Shown: one piece after another, positions 24,150 to 34,018 of the stretch | How positions within the stretch are numbered: the stretch's first letter is position 1 | Layout: every line of letters begins with the position of its first letter | NCBI GenBank assembly: GCA_024222895.1 | Contig: JAAEOR010000603.1 | Span: 1 to 36,440 of the forward strand | Source: Hyphomicrobiales bacterium | GTDB lineage: Bacteria > Pseudomonadota > Alphaproteobacteria > Rhizobiales > Kaistiaceae | Direction of reading: 5' to 3' | DNA: 36,440 nt | Notes under the pieces: model-generated | Databases searched by the model: none | Seen by the model: only the letters and a program-made list of their open reading frames with translations | Told to the model about the DNA's origin: nothing | Position numbers and translations under genes: made by a program

Positions 24150-25127
24150 ATGCTTGACGCTTATTCCCTCGGTCCAAATGGACCCATCCGCCTGGATCTG
24201 TCGGCCGAAGCCCCCCTGCCGGCCGAAGCCGGCTGGATCGATCTGATGCAGCCGGGCCGGGCCGAAGCTCGAGCCGCCGAGGCCTCTCTCGGCGCAGCCC
24301 TGCCGACCCGCGAGGAGGCCGAGGAAATCGAGTTTACCAGTCGCTTCTACGCGGAGCACGGTGCTGTCTTCATGACAGCAACGGTCCTGACCGGCGTCGA
24401 CAAGGGGCAGCCGGTGCTTGTCCCCCTGACATTAGCGGTTGCTGGTGACGGTCGGATTGTCACCCTCCGCTATGACGAGCTTCGCGCCCATACGCAGTTT
24501 CTGGTCCGGGCGGTCAAGCTCGGAAGTATATGCACTTCGGTTCCGTCAGTGCTCCTCGGCATCGTCGAAGCCGTCGTTGACCGCACTGCCGACGTGCTCG
24601 AGCGGATTAGCCGTGATGTTGACCGCATCAACCGTGAAGTTTTCGCGGCGCAACGCGAACGTCGGCGCGGACGCCGCCTGGACGCATTCATCGACGATAT
24701 CGGGGTCCAGGGCGATCTGGCCGCCAAGGCCCGGGTAAGCCTCGCCTCGCTCGAGCGTCTGGTTCAGTACGCCAGCCTGACCCTGAAAGGCTCATTCGCC
24801 AAGGGTGCCAGCAAGAACCGCCTCAAGCTCATCGGCCGCGACGTGCGCTCTCTGGAGGACCATGTGAGCTTCCTGTCGAACAAGATCACGTTTTTGCTCG
24901 ACGCCATCCTCGGCCTCATCTCGGTCGAGCAGAACGAAGTGATCCGCGTTTTGACCGTGGCGGCGACGATTTTCTTTCCTCCGACCCTCATCGGCACGGT
25001 CTACGGGATGAACTTCGTCGACATGCCGGAACTGGGATGGGATCTGGGCTACCCGCTCGCCATCGGCCTCATGGCGGCTTCCGCCGTCCTGCCCTATTTA
25101 TACTTCAAGAGGCGGGGATGGCTGTGA
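24150..25127 (+). CDS. corA: CorA-family magnesium/divalent-cation transporter
   Basis: A 325-residue CorA-type inner-membrane channel. A cytoplasmic alpha/beta domain (about 1-140) is followed by long helices ([20 protein letters not shown] and on to about 260). Two C-terminal membrane helices follow, with the signature YGMNF at 285-289 at the end of the first. The end carries the basic KRRGWL after the second helix. The ATG at 24150 has GAGG about nine bases upstream; a GTG at 24141 is an alternative. It is divergent from the EF-G-like gene and followed 52 bases later by a hydrolase gene. The transported ion (Mg, Co, Ni or Zn) cannot be decided from sequence. Confidence 0.92.
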   Translation: MLDAYSLGPNGPIRLDLSAEAPLPAEAGWIDLMQPGRAEARAAEASLGAALPTREEAEEIEFTSRFYAEHGAVFMTATVLTGVDKGQPVLVPLTLAVAGDGRIVTLRYDELRAHTQFLVRAVKLGSICTSVPSVLLGIVEAVVDRTADVLERISRDVDRINREVFAAQRERRRGRRLDAFIDDIGVQGDLAAKARVSLASLERLVQYASLTLKGSFAKGASKNRLKLIGRDVRSLEDHVSFLSNKITFLLDAILGLISVEQNEVIRVLTVAATIFFPPTLIGTVYGMNFVDMPELGWDLGYPLAIGLMAASAVLPYLYFKRRGWL

Positions 25128-25179
25128 TGCCGGCGGTGAACTCCATCGTTTGACCGGCGCGAACAGGAGGGCGAACGCC

Positions 25180-26085
<906 letters not shown>

Positions 26086-26138
26086 CGTCCGCAGCGACGA
26101 CCAACCTGGTTCGTCGGGAGTCATGGCGGCCGGCCGCA

Positions 26139-26169
26139 TCTCGCGGTTGGCAGAGCTGCGACCGCGAGA
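26139..26169. terminator. Convergent hairpin, probable bidirectional 3' end
   Basis: TCTCGCGGT (26139-26147) and ACCGCGAGA (26161-26169) are perfect arms. Inside, GCAG (26150-26153) pairs with CTGC (26156-26159), giving about 13 base pairs. It lies between the convergent hydrolase and DUF1801 genes. No T-run follows on either strand. Confidence 0.5.
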
Positions 26170-26192
26170 GGGCTCAGTAAGGATCCGGCCAG

Positions 26193-26645
26193 CTACTTCT
26201 TCTTGTTCGCGTGATAAGTCAGCGCCAGTGCGATGCAATGTCGAAGCGGTTCCACGGGCAGCGGCTTTCCGGTCTCGAGGATCACTGCGCGATTTCCCTG
26301 ATAAGCGAGCCGATCCGGGTATATTTCACGATAGGTCTCGATCAGCTTGGTCTGGCAATGGACATACAAGGCATAGCGATCCGGCTGGCCCTTGATCGCA
26401 TCGATGCGAATAGTCGTTCCGCTTTTTGTCTCAGGCGTCAGGTAGCTTGGCTGTCCCCATTTGAGGGTCTCCATCAACCGGCCAACGCCAGGTGTCGCGG
26501 CAGCCGTTTCCACAATCAGCGAGCGTAGACCGAGTAGTTTTCCGCGCACCCGAGCCGGATAGGACCCGAATACCGCTGCTACCGCTTCGTCATCAAAGGG
26601 CTCGGCCGCGATCTCCGAGGCGTTGGCCGCGCTCCGCCCTGTCAT
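26193..26645 (-). CDS. DUF1801 domain protein
   Basis: A 150-residue small cytosolic protein. The segment from FGSYPARVRGKLLGLRSLI through METLKWGQPSYL, then IRIDAIKGQPDRYALYVHCQ is the DUF1801 (YdhG-like) fold, whose biochemical role is not known. It ends in a basic YHANKKK. The ATG at 26645 is 10 bases after the aminotransferase stop, with GAGGG overlapping that stop, so translation of the two is probably coupled. An upstream in-frame start at 26783 would lie inside the aminotransferase gene and adds unrelated sequence. Confidence 0.82.
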   Translation of the reverse strand: MTGRSAANASEIAAEPFDDEAVAAVFGSYPARVRGKLLGLRSLIVETAAATPGVGRLMETLKWGQPSYLTPETKSGTTIRIDAIKGQPDRYALYVHCQTKLIETYREIYPDRLAYQGNRAVILETGKPLPVEPLRHCIALALTYHANKKK

Positions 26646-26655
26646 AGTCGGACCC

Positions 26656-27891
<1,236 letters not shown>

Positions 27892-27986
27892 CTAGTGCGG
27901 CACGGCCGAAATCACAAGCAGTCGGGGAGCGTAGGGGCGGCGATTCCGAGGTGGACGTCGGCAGGTGCACTGCGTTGACGGCGGCT

Positions 27987-28550
27987 CTACTCGTCGTTGA
28001 CGGATTCTTCAGGCGGCTGCTCGACGACCGTTTTCAACTTCGCCAGGCCTGTATCGTAGTCGGCCCCGACAACGTCCGCGATCATACTGCCGAAGTAGCG
28101 GGCGATCGGATTGAACCCAAGGTCAGTGACAAAGCCCCACGTCACCCGGGTGCCGTCGCCATCGGGCGCCAGCGTGATCGACGTATTGGCCGGGCCCCGG
28201 TCGCCAAAATCAAGATCGATCACGACGCCCTCATCCGCCGCGATGCTCGCTACGGTCATGGTGCCGGAACCGACTTCCGGCACGTCGCTCTCCCAGCGCA
28301 GCGTCTGACCGACACCCTCGGTTGGCCCGGTGAACGTATAAGTGGCATCGGGATCGCGGCTGAACCAGGGCGACCATTCATTGAATCGACGGAGATCGCC
28401 AACCAGCGGGAACACGGCCGACGGTGACGCCGCGATATCGATCGATCGGGAGACGGCGGGGTAACGTGGCAGGAAAAAGGCCACGACAACGGCGACGACG
28501 AGCACTGCAACGATTCCGATTGCGACTCGTCGAATGATCTTGCCACGCAT
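27987..28550 (-). CDS. SRPBCC (START/polyketide-cyclase-like) family protein, membrane-anchored
   Basis: A 187-residue protein with an N-terminal membrane helix (residues about 8-28) and an SRPBCC-fold domain. The family start SRSIDIAASPSAVFPLVGDL is followed by FNEWSPWFSRDP, typical of the polyketide-cyclase/dehydrase-like group. WESDVPEVGSGTMTV strands and a C-terminal helix (ADYDTGLAKLKTVVE) complete the hydrophobic cavity. Such proteins bind small lipophilic molecules; no ligand can be named. It is on the same strand as aatA, 128 bases upstream, and divergent from the ABC ATPase gene. Confidence 0.85.
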   Translation of the reverse strand: MRGKIIRRVAIGIVAVLVVAVVVAFFLPRYPAVSRSIDIAASPSAVFPLVGDLRRFNEWSPWFSRDPDATYTFTGPTEGVGQTLRWESDVPEVGSGTMTVASIAADEGVVIDLDFGDRGPANTSITLAPDGDGTRVTWGFVTDLGFNPIARYFGSMIADVVGADYDTGLAKLKTVVEQPPEESVNDE

Positions 28551-28758
28551 GGCCCTCGGCCCCCGGTCCCGATCTCAGGAAAAGCTTGTCGATATCATAA
28601 AACCTTGCCGCGTGTTGCGCTTCCCTTCGACCGCCTACACACGGAAAAAAGTCGGCGTTGCAACCATCATACACCCGTTTGCCCCCCCTCGCACGAGGTG
28701 CCAAACCGTGCGATGGTTCCGCCTGATCGCTCGGACGGCAAACAAGGTAATCGACCGC

Positions 28759-29499
28759 ATGGCCCTTCTGGAACTGAGTAATGTGTCCAAACATTTCGGC
28801 GCGATTCACGCGCTCAACGACGTGTCCTTCTCCCTGGAACCGGGAGAGGTTGTTGGCCTGATGGGCGACAACGGCGCCGGAAAATCAACGCTTGTGAAGA
28901 TCGTGGCCGGCAATTTTCAGCCGAGCCATGGCGATATGCGCATGGAGGGCCAGAATCTTACCCTGAACCGACCGATCGAGGCTCGCGAACATGGCATCGA
29001 GATCGTCTACCAGGATCTGGCCCTTTGCGACAATCTGACGGCTGCTGCCAACGTCTATCTTGGCCGAGAATTGCGCAAGGGCGTCGGGCCGTTCCAGATC
29101 CTCGACTATCCGTCGATGTATCGGCGCGCCGGCGAGCTCTTCAAGGAGATCAAGTCCGAAACGCGGCCGCGCGACCAGGTGAAGCAGATGTCGGGCGGTC
29201 AACGCCAGGCGGTCGCCATCGCTCGAACCATGCTGTCGGAGGCGAAACTCGTTCTGATGGACGAACCGACCGCCGCCATCTCGGTCCGCCAGGTGGCGGA
29301 AGTCCTGAACCTCATTCGCCATCTGCGCGACCAGGGCATCGCCGTGGTCCTGATCAGCCATCGCATGCCGGATGTCTTTGCGGTCTGCGACCGGATCGTC
29401 GTTCTGCGGCGGGGCATCAAGGTCGCGGACAAGGACATCGAAAAAAGCTCGCCGGAGGAAGTCACCGGCTTGATCACCGGCGCGATCGAGACCGCCTGA
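28759..29499 (+). CDS. Orphan sugar-type ABC ATPase (FrcA-like)
   Basis: A 246-residue single-domain ATPase related to the monosaccharide importers (FrcA/RbsA group). Visible are Walker A GDNGAGKS (36-43), a Q-loop in EIVYQDLALCDNLTAAANVY, signature MSGGQRQAV, Walker B LVLMDEPTAA and H-loop VLISHRMPD. The LALCDNLTAAANVYLGRE segment is characteristic of the sugar group. The ATG at 28759 has AAGGT about ten bases upstream. No matching permease or binding protein is adjacent. The next genes on the same strand are a ModE-like regulator and modABC, which has its own ATPase. Its partner is unknown. The importer at 4047-7640 lacks an ATPase, but that system is of another family, so a match is doubtful. 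Confidence 0.88.
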   Translation: MALLELSNVSKHFGAIHALNDVSFSLEPGEVVGLMGDNGAGKSTLVKIVAGNFQPSHGDMRMEGQNLTLNRPIEAREHGIEIVYQDLALCDNLTAAANVYLGRELRKGVGPFQILDYPSMYRRAGELFKEIKSETRPRDQVKQMSGGQRQAVAIARTMLSEAKLVLMDEPTAAISVRQVAEVLNLIRHLRDQGIAVVLISHRMPDVFAVCDRIVVLRRGIKVADKDIEKSSPEEVTGLITGAIETA

Positions 29500-29552
29500 C
29501 GGTCGGCATCGGTTCCCCTGGCGCCGTAGGGAGGGCTGAAAGGGAAGGCAAT

Positions 29553-29939
29553 TTGGTTCAGTTCGCCCACAAGACCGAAGGCCTGCGTTTCCGCATCGTG
29601 CTGGCCCCTGGCGTGGCACTCGGACCCGGCAAAGCGGGCCTCCTGGAGGCCATCCGAGACACCAGCTCGCTGACGGCCGCCGCAAACCGCTTCGGCATGA
29701 GCTACAAGCGCGGATGGAGCCTGGTACAGGAAATGAACGCCGCCTTCGCGACACCGGTCGTGGAAACCGAAAAGGGCGGTTCCGGCGGTGGTGGCGGCGC
29801 ACGCCTCACGCGACTGGGCGATTATGTTCTCGACCGATACCGGCGCATGGAAGCGGACGCCGATCGTGTTGTCGCCGATGGGATCGCCGACCTCCGCCGC
29901 CACCTGGCTGAACAGCATCCAACAAGCTCAGCGGATTGA
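29553..29939 (+). CDS. ModE-like winged-helix regulator (DNA-binding domain only)
   Basis: A 128-residue protein matching the N-terminal domain of ModE. GLRFRIVLAPGVALGPGKAG is followed by LLEAIRDTSSLTAAANRFGM as the helix-turn-helix, then SYKRGWSLVQEMNAAF and the glycine-rich wing EKGGSGGGGGARLT. The molybdate-binding TOBE domains of E. coli ModE (262 residues) are absent, as in many alphaproteobacterial versions, so how it senses molybdate is unclear. The TTG start at 29553 is favoured by GGGAAGG a few bases upstream. It directly precedes modA and probably controls the mod genes; the inverted repeat at 29969-29994 is a candidate site. Confidence 0.82.
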   Translation: MVQFAHKTEGLRFRIVLAPGVALGPGKAGLLEAIRDTSSLTAAANRFGMSYKRGWSLVQEMNAAFATPVVETEKGGSGGGGGARLTRLGDYVLDRYRRMEADADRVVADGIADLRRHLAEQHPTSSAD

Positions 29940-29968
29940 TTTGCCGATCGCATCGCCTTGCAATAGTC

Positions 29969-29994
29969 TCGATATTTCCACTTGGCCATATCGA
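29969..29994. promoter_or_regulatory. Inverted repeat at the modA start, candidate ModE-type site
   Basis: TCGATAT (29969-29975) and ATATCGA (29988-29994) are perfect seven-base inverted arms 12 bases apart. The right arm runs into the A of the modA ATG. Mo-boxes of other bacteria are also AT-containing inverted repeats with CG ends, but this match was not tested. Binding here would block translation or local transcription starts. Confidence 0.45.
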
Positions 29995-30776
29995 TGAACG
30001 TGATGCTTCGACTGTGTCTTCTTCTCACGATCAGCTTTTCGACCGCCTTGCCCGCTGCCGCCCGCGAGGCGGAGATTATCGTCTTCGCTGCGGCCAGCCT
30101 TAAGAATGCGCTCGACGATGCGATCGCGCTCTATAACGAAAACAGCCAGACCCGGATCCGGGTCAGCTACGCCGGTACCGGCACGCTGGCGAGGCAAATC
30201 GAACAAGCAGCACCGGCCGACCTTTTCCTTTCCGCCGATGTCGACTGGATGGACTATCTTCAGGAACGCGACCTGATCCGCTCCGAAACGCGTCAGGCGC
30301 TCGCGATCAACCGACTTGCGCTCATTGCGCCCGCGGGTACCGAGCTTGGGATCGACATCGGGCCCAACCTTGATCTCACACCTTATCTGGGTGGCGGTAG
30401 CCGCCTCGCCATAGCCGACACCCAGGCCGTTCCCGCCGGCCGCTACGCGAAGGCCGCGCTGGAATCCCTGGGCGCCTGGGAAAAGGTATCCGACCAGACC
30501 GTTGCCACGGATAATGTGCGCTCGGCGCTCGCATTCGTCGCCCGCGCGGAAACACCGCTTGGCGTAGTCTACGCAACGGATGCCACGGCCGAGACGGCGG
30601 TTCAGATCATCGGTCTCTTTCCCCAAACGAGCCACCCGGTCATCCAGTACCCGGCCGCCGTTGTGGCCGGTTCGGCCAGCGCAGAGGCGCCAAGACTGCT
30701 CGACTTCCTGCTCTCCGACACCGCCTGGCCGGCGTTCGAACGGCAGGGATTTCTCCGGACCGAACCGGTCAGTTGA
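29994..30776 (+). CDS. modA: Molybdate ABC transporter, periplasmic binding protein
   Basis: A 260-residue ModA. A Sec signal (residues about 1-23, cleavage after PAAA) precedes IIVFAAASLKNALDDA, the oxyanion-binding start typical of ModA. SYAGTGTLARQIEQAAPADL and FLSADVDWMDYL follow, with NRLALIAP and IADTQAVPAGRYAKAALESL later. The ATG at 29994 is taken as start, but no good ribosome-binding site precedes it; nearby GTG 30000 and ATG 30003 are no better. The inverted repeat that occupies the leader may explain this. modB follows after 12 bases. Confidence 0.93.
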   Translation: MNVMLRLCLLLTISFSTALPAAAREAEIIVFAAASLKNALDDAIALYNENSQTRIRVSYAGTGTLARQIEQAAPADLFLSADVDWMDYLQERDLIRSETRQALAINRLALIAPAGTELGIDIGPNLDLTPYLGGGSRLAIADTQAVPAGRYAKAALESLGAWEKVSDQTVATDNVRSALAFVARAETPLGVVYATDATAETAVQIIGLFPQTSHPVIQYPAAVVAGSASAEAPRLLDFLLSDTAWPAFERQGFLRTEPVS

Positions 30777-30788
30777 GGCGCAACGACG

Positions 30789-31487
30789 ATGCTTGAGCCG
30801 TTCACCGCGCAGGAATGGTCAGCGATCGGCCTCAGTCTTCGTGTCGCCGTCACCGCGGCGTTCGTCAGCCTGCCCTTCGGCCTGCTCGTCGCCTACATCC
30901 TCGCGCGCTTTCGTTTTCCGGGTCGGGCGCTATTTGACGGAATCGTTCATCTGCCCCTGGTCGTGCCACCGGTTGTGACAGGTTACCTTCTGCTGCTCGC
31001 ATTTGGACGTCGCGGCCCTGTCGGCGCCTTCCTGGAGCAGACATTCGGAATCGTACTCGCCTTCAACTGGACCGGCGCCGCATTGGCCGCCGGCATCATG
31101 GGCTTTCCCCTGATGATCCGGGCGATGCGGTTATCGCTGGAAGGGATCGACCGACGCTACGAATCGGCCGCGGCCACGCTCGGTGCCAATCGCGCAATGG
31201 TCCTCATGACGGTTACCCTGCCTTTGATGCTGCCGGGGATCGTTGCCGGAACGGTTCTGGCGTTTGCCAGAGCCCTCGGTGAGTTCGGCGCCACAATCAC
31301 CTTCGTCGGCAACATTCCCGGCGTAACGCAAACCATCCCGTCGGCGATCTACTCATTCACCCAGGTGCCCAACGGCGAAGCCCCCGCGCTTCGATTGACC
31401 GTGGTCGCGGTGATCATCGCCTTCGCGGCACTGCTGGCTTCGGAAGCGCTCTCGCGGCGGGCCAGTCGCCGGGTCCTCGGTCAATGA
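30789..31487 (+). CDS. modB: Molybdate ABC transporter permease
   Basis: A 232-residue ModB with about five to six membrane helices. LPLVVPPVVTGYLLLLAFG and LGANRAMVLMTVTLPLMLPG (the ATPase-docking loop) are typical, as are AFARALGEFGATITFVGNIPG and the QTIPSAIYSF segment. It forms the channel with ModC. Its 3' end overlaps modC by four bases (ATGA at 31484), so the two are translationally coupled. Length and motifs are normal. Confidence 0.95.
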   Translation: MLEPFTAQEWSAIGLSLRVAVTAAFVSLPFGLLVAYILARFRFPGRALFDGIVHLPLVVPPVVTGYLLLLAFGRRGPVGAFLEQTFGIVLAFNWTGAALAAGIMGFPLMIRAMRLSLEGIDRRYESAAATLGANRAMVLMTVTLPLMLPGIVAGTVLAFARALGEFGATITFVGNIPGVTQTIPSAIYSFTQVPNGEAPALRLTVVAVIIAFAALLASEALSRRASRRVLGQ

Positions 31488-32596
31488 CGTTGCGCGTCGA
31501 TATCACCGCTTTGGCCGGGGAGTTCGAACTCGCCGCCAACTTCACAACGGATGGACGGGTCACAGCTCTTTTCGGGCATTCCGGCGCGGGCAAAACCACC
31601 CTCGTCAACCTGATTGCCGGGCTTGCCCGGCCAAAGCGAGGCGCAATCTCAATCGACGGCGACGTATTGGTCGATGTCGAGCGCGGTGTTTTTGTTCCAG
31701 CCAATCGGCGGCGGATCGGCTACGTCTTCCAGGAGGCCCGCCTTTTCCCCCACATGTCGGTGCATGGCAATCTCGCATACGGCCGTCGCTTCACGCGCCG
31801 CGGCGACCGCTGGGCTGATTTTGACGCGATTGTCGAACTGCTTGGTATCGGCCAGTTGCTCAACCGGCGACCGGTAAGCCTCTCAGGCGGCGAGAAACAG
31901 CGTGTCGCCATCGGCCGGGCCCTGATCGCCAGTCCCCGGCTGTTGCTGATGGACGAGCCATTCGCCTCGCTGGACGACGCGCGAAAACTGGACCTGATGC
32001 CGTATATTGAGCGGCTGCGCGACACGATGGGGCTTCCAATTGTCTATGTCAGTCATGCGGTCGACGACGTAGCCCGACTGGCTGATACGCTGGTGGTCAT
32101 GAGTGAGGGAACGGTGGTTGCCTCGGGTCCGCTCAATACGATCCTCGGGCGGGCTGACCTGTATCGCTTTATCGGTCGGCGCGAAGCCAGTGTCGTGTTG
32201 ACGCTGAGGGTCGGGACGGCCGGTAGCGACCCGGACACAACGCTTCTGGACCATCCAGCGGGGCGGCTATCCGTGCCGCGGCTTGAAAAACTGGCTGGCG
32301 ACGAAGTGCGCCTGCGGGTCCGAGCCCGCGACGTTGCCCTGGCGGTCGGCGATCCGGGGCGCCTGTCGATCCGCAACCGCCTGACCGCCACCGTGACGGC
32401 AATCGACGACGGACCACCACCAATGGTTGATATTGCGCTCGACGCTGCCGGCATGCCGCTGGTGGCCAGTGTTACCCGCGACGCGGTCGAAGCGCTCGAC
32501 CTGCGTGTTGGTATGCCGGTGACCGCCTTGATCAAGTCGGCAGCGCTTGATCGGCCGACTCCGGCGTCCCGAGCATCTGACCGGCAAAAAATATGA
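31484..32596 (+). CDS. modC: Molybdate ABC transporter ATPase
   Basis: A 370-residue ModC. The ATPase domain has Walker A GHSGAGKTT, Q-loop YVFQEARLFPHMSV, signature LSGGEKQRV, Walker B LLLMDEPFASLD and H-loop VSHAVDD. The FPHMSVHGNLAYG segment after the Q-loop is typical of ModC. The C-terminal region (about 290-355) is a TOBE domain (LSIRNRLTATVTAID onward) that can bind molybdate and inhibit transport in relatives. It overlaps modB and is followed by a clear terminator at 32602. MsrP in this window is one likely molybdoenzyme client. Confidence 0.95.
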   Translation: MTLRVDITALAGEFELAANFTTDGRVTALFGHSGAGKTTLVNLIAGLARPKRGAISIDGDVLVDVERGVFVPANRRRIGYVFQEARLFPHMSVHGNLAYGRRFTRRGDRWADFDAIVELLGIGQLLNRRPVSLSGGEKQRVAIGRALIASPRLLLMDEPFASLDDARKLDLMPYIERLRDTMGLPIVYVSHAVDDVARLADTLVVMSEGTVVASGPLNTILGRADLYRFIGRREASVVLTLRVGTAGSDPDTTLLDHPAGRLSVPRLEKLAGDEVRLRVRARDVALAVGDPGRLSIRNRLTATVTAIDDGPPPMVDIALDAAGMPLVASVTRDAVEALDLRVGMPVTALIKSAALDRPTPASRASDRQKI

Positions 32597-32601
32597 CGGT
32601 T

Positions 32602-32627
32602 CCCGACCCGGTCGGGCTTTTCTTTCG
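32602..32627 (+). terminator. Rho-independent terminator of the mod operon
   Basis: CCCGAC (32602-32607) and GTCGGG (32611-32616) form a six-bp stem with loop CCG, followed by CTTTTCTTTC. It begins five bases after the modC stop. Confidence 0.85.
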
Positions 32628-32663
32628 CTCATCGGACAGTAAACTCGCCGCGGGAGCTGAGAC

Positions 32664-33272
32664 ATGATGGTTCTGCGTCAGTGGGCGAGTTCGAACGGGA
32701 TACTGAGGGTTTGCGGAGTCGCCGCCCTGGCGGTTTCCGTCACCGCTTATGCCTACGCGGGCGTTAAGACCTCGACCCAGATCCGCTCCTATTACGTCAG
32801 CGGCTCAACTTCCAAATCGTTGGTCAACTATATGCGCCGCCATCCTTTTCGAGGCGACACAGGCGACGCCGTTGCAAACATCCGACCCACATATCGGCTC
32901 TCGGCGCCGACGCGGATGAGCGGTGGTACCTGCCGTGCCAGCAAGGTGACCCTCAGTATCCGCTTTGTGATGACCCTTCCCAAGGCACGCAGCGAATCAT
33001 CAATGGCGTCGAGCACTCGCAACGCGTGGCGCAGCTTCGTCTCCTTCACCCGGCGGCACGAGGAAGGCCACAAGCGCATCTACGTTCAGTGCGGCAACGC
33101 CTTCGTTGCCAAAGCCCAGCGCATGACGAGCAAGAACTGCGGTAGCTTGAGCGTGTCGATCCGCCGCCTTCTGGAAACCGAGAAACGGGCCTGCGAACGC
33201 AAGCATCGCGCCTATGACCGCCGGGACTACAATCGCATCTACCGCCTCAGTCTGTTCCGGATGGCGAAATAG
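32664..33272 (+). CDS. DUF922 family secreted zinc-protease-like protein
   Basis: A 202-residue protein with an N-terminal signal (hydrophobic residues about 15-31, cleavage near AYA). The mature part starts with KTSTQIRSYYVSGST, typical of DUF922, and carries HEEGH at 132-136, an HExxH-type zinc site. Upstream strands YRLSAPTRMSGGTCRASKVT and a later cysteine pair (QCGN, NCGS) suit a disulfide-bonded extracytoplasmic domain. The family is predicted to be Zn-dependent proteases, but activity is not established. The C-terminal half is unusually basic (ETEKRACERKHRAYDRRDYN). It is convergent with rlpA; the palindrome at 33292-33332 lies between them. Confidence 0.82.
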   Translation: MMVLRQWASSNGILRVCGVAALAVSVTAYAYAGVKTSTQIRSYYVSGSTSKSLVNYMRRHPFRGDTGDAVANIRPTYRLSAPTRMSGGTCRASKVTLSIRFVMTLPKARSESSMASSTRNAWRSFVSFTRRHEEGHKRIYVQCGNAFVAKAQRMTSKNCGSLSVSIRRLLETEKRACERKHRAYDRRDYNRIYRLSLFRMAK

Positions 33273-33291
33273 TCGCGACAGTCGCTTTGTA

Positions 33292-33332
33292 CCAAGGGCG
33301 GCTAATATTGACTCAATATTGACCGCCCTTGG
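33292..33332. repeat. 41-base palindromic element, possible bidirectional terminator
   Basis: Left arm CCAAGGGCGG + CTAATATTGA (33292-33311) and right arm TCAATATTGA + CCGCCCTTGG (33313-33332) are inverted with 18 of 20 positions paired around a single C. It lies between the convergent DUF922 and rlpA genes. It contains the TACCAAGGG core also found at 4038 and 6107. Confidence 0.65.
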
Positions 33333-33433
33333 AATTACGCCCCCGAACGAAGTGCGCCCCGGCGATGGGGGCTGTGCCCTCATCACCGAGGCGCTTGCGC
33401 TCGGTTACACCCCATACTCGCCGAGCGACAGCT

Positions 33434-33832
33434 TCAGCAGTTCGCCGGAAGCTTGGCTTTCCCGCCGACAATCGTCACTTTGACCGGTGCGACGCCAGCA
33501 CGGATCATTCCGAGCTTCTCGGCCGCCCCTTGGGTCACGTCGATGACCCGGCCGCCGACGAATGGTCCGCGATCATTGATCCGGACCACAACCGACCGAC
33601 CATTGCGAAGATTCTCGACCCGTACCTTCGTACCGAAGGGGAGGCTTCGGTGCGCGGCAGCCAGCGCTCGAGCGTTCATCTTCTCGCCGCTGGCAGTCTT
33701 GGTTCCCATTTTGTACCAGGAGGCCTTGCCGCATTGGGCAGCGGCTTCCGCCTGAGTTGTCATTCCAACAGCCGCCATCGAGATCAAGACGGCGGCACCA
33801 AACGCGCCTAGGCGCAACTTAACAGACCCCAC
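33434..33832 (-). CDS. rlpA: RlpA-family septal ring protein (double-psi beta-barrel)
   Basis: A 132-residue short RlpA. A signal peptide ([20 protein letters not shown], cleavage near AEAAA) is followed directly by the double-psi barrel: [57 protein letters not shown] and a C-terminal KVTIVGG. His in AHRSLPFG and Asp in INDRGPF are the residues of the lytic transglycosylase site in active RlpA. No SPOR domain is present. The GTG at 33832 is chosen because GGGAAAG precedes it and it gives a compact signal; a longer frame to 34006 begins with unlikely basic sequence. The gene is divergent from the carboxylesterase. Confidence 0.85.
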   Translation of the reverse strand: MGSVKLRLGAFGAAVLISMAAVGMTTQAEAAAQCGKASWYKMGTKTASGEKMNARALAAAHRSLPFGTKVRVENLRNGRSVVVRINDRGPFVGGRVIDVTQGAAEKLGMIRAGVAPVKVTIVGGKAKLPANC

Positions 33833-34018
33833 TCTATCTAACTTTCCCTTCCGAGATCCGCACCGATTTGCCGGTGCGTCCCCCCGGCCCCGGTCGTCGT
33901 GATGCGATATGCTACGAAGCGACCGGCGGCTTTCTTTGGCGCGATTGCGGCGCCAATGCGGCTTGGCGATAACCCTTGAAATCAGCTGGTTAGACAGCGT
34001 GAACATGGCCGGTCAGAA

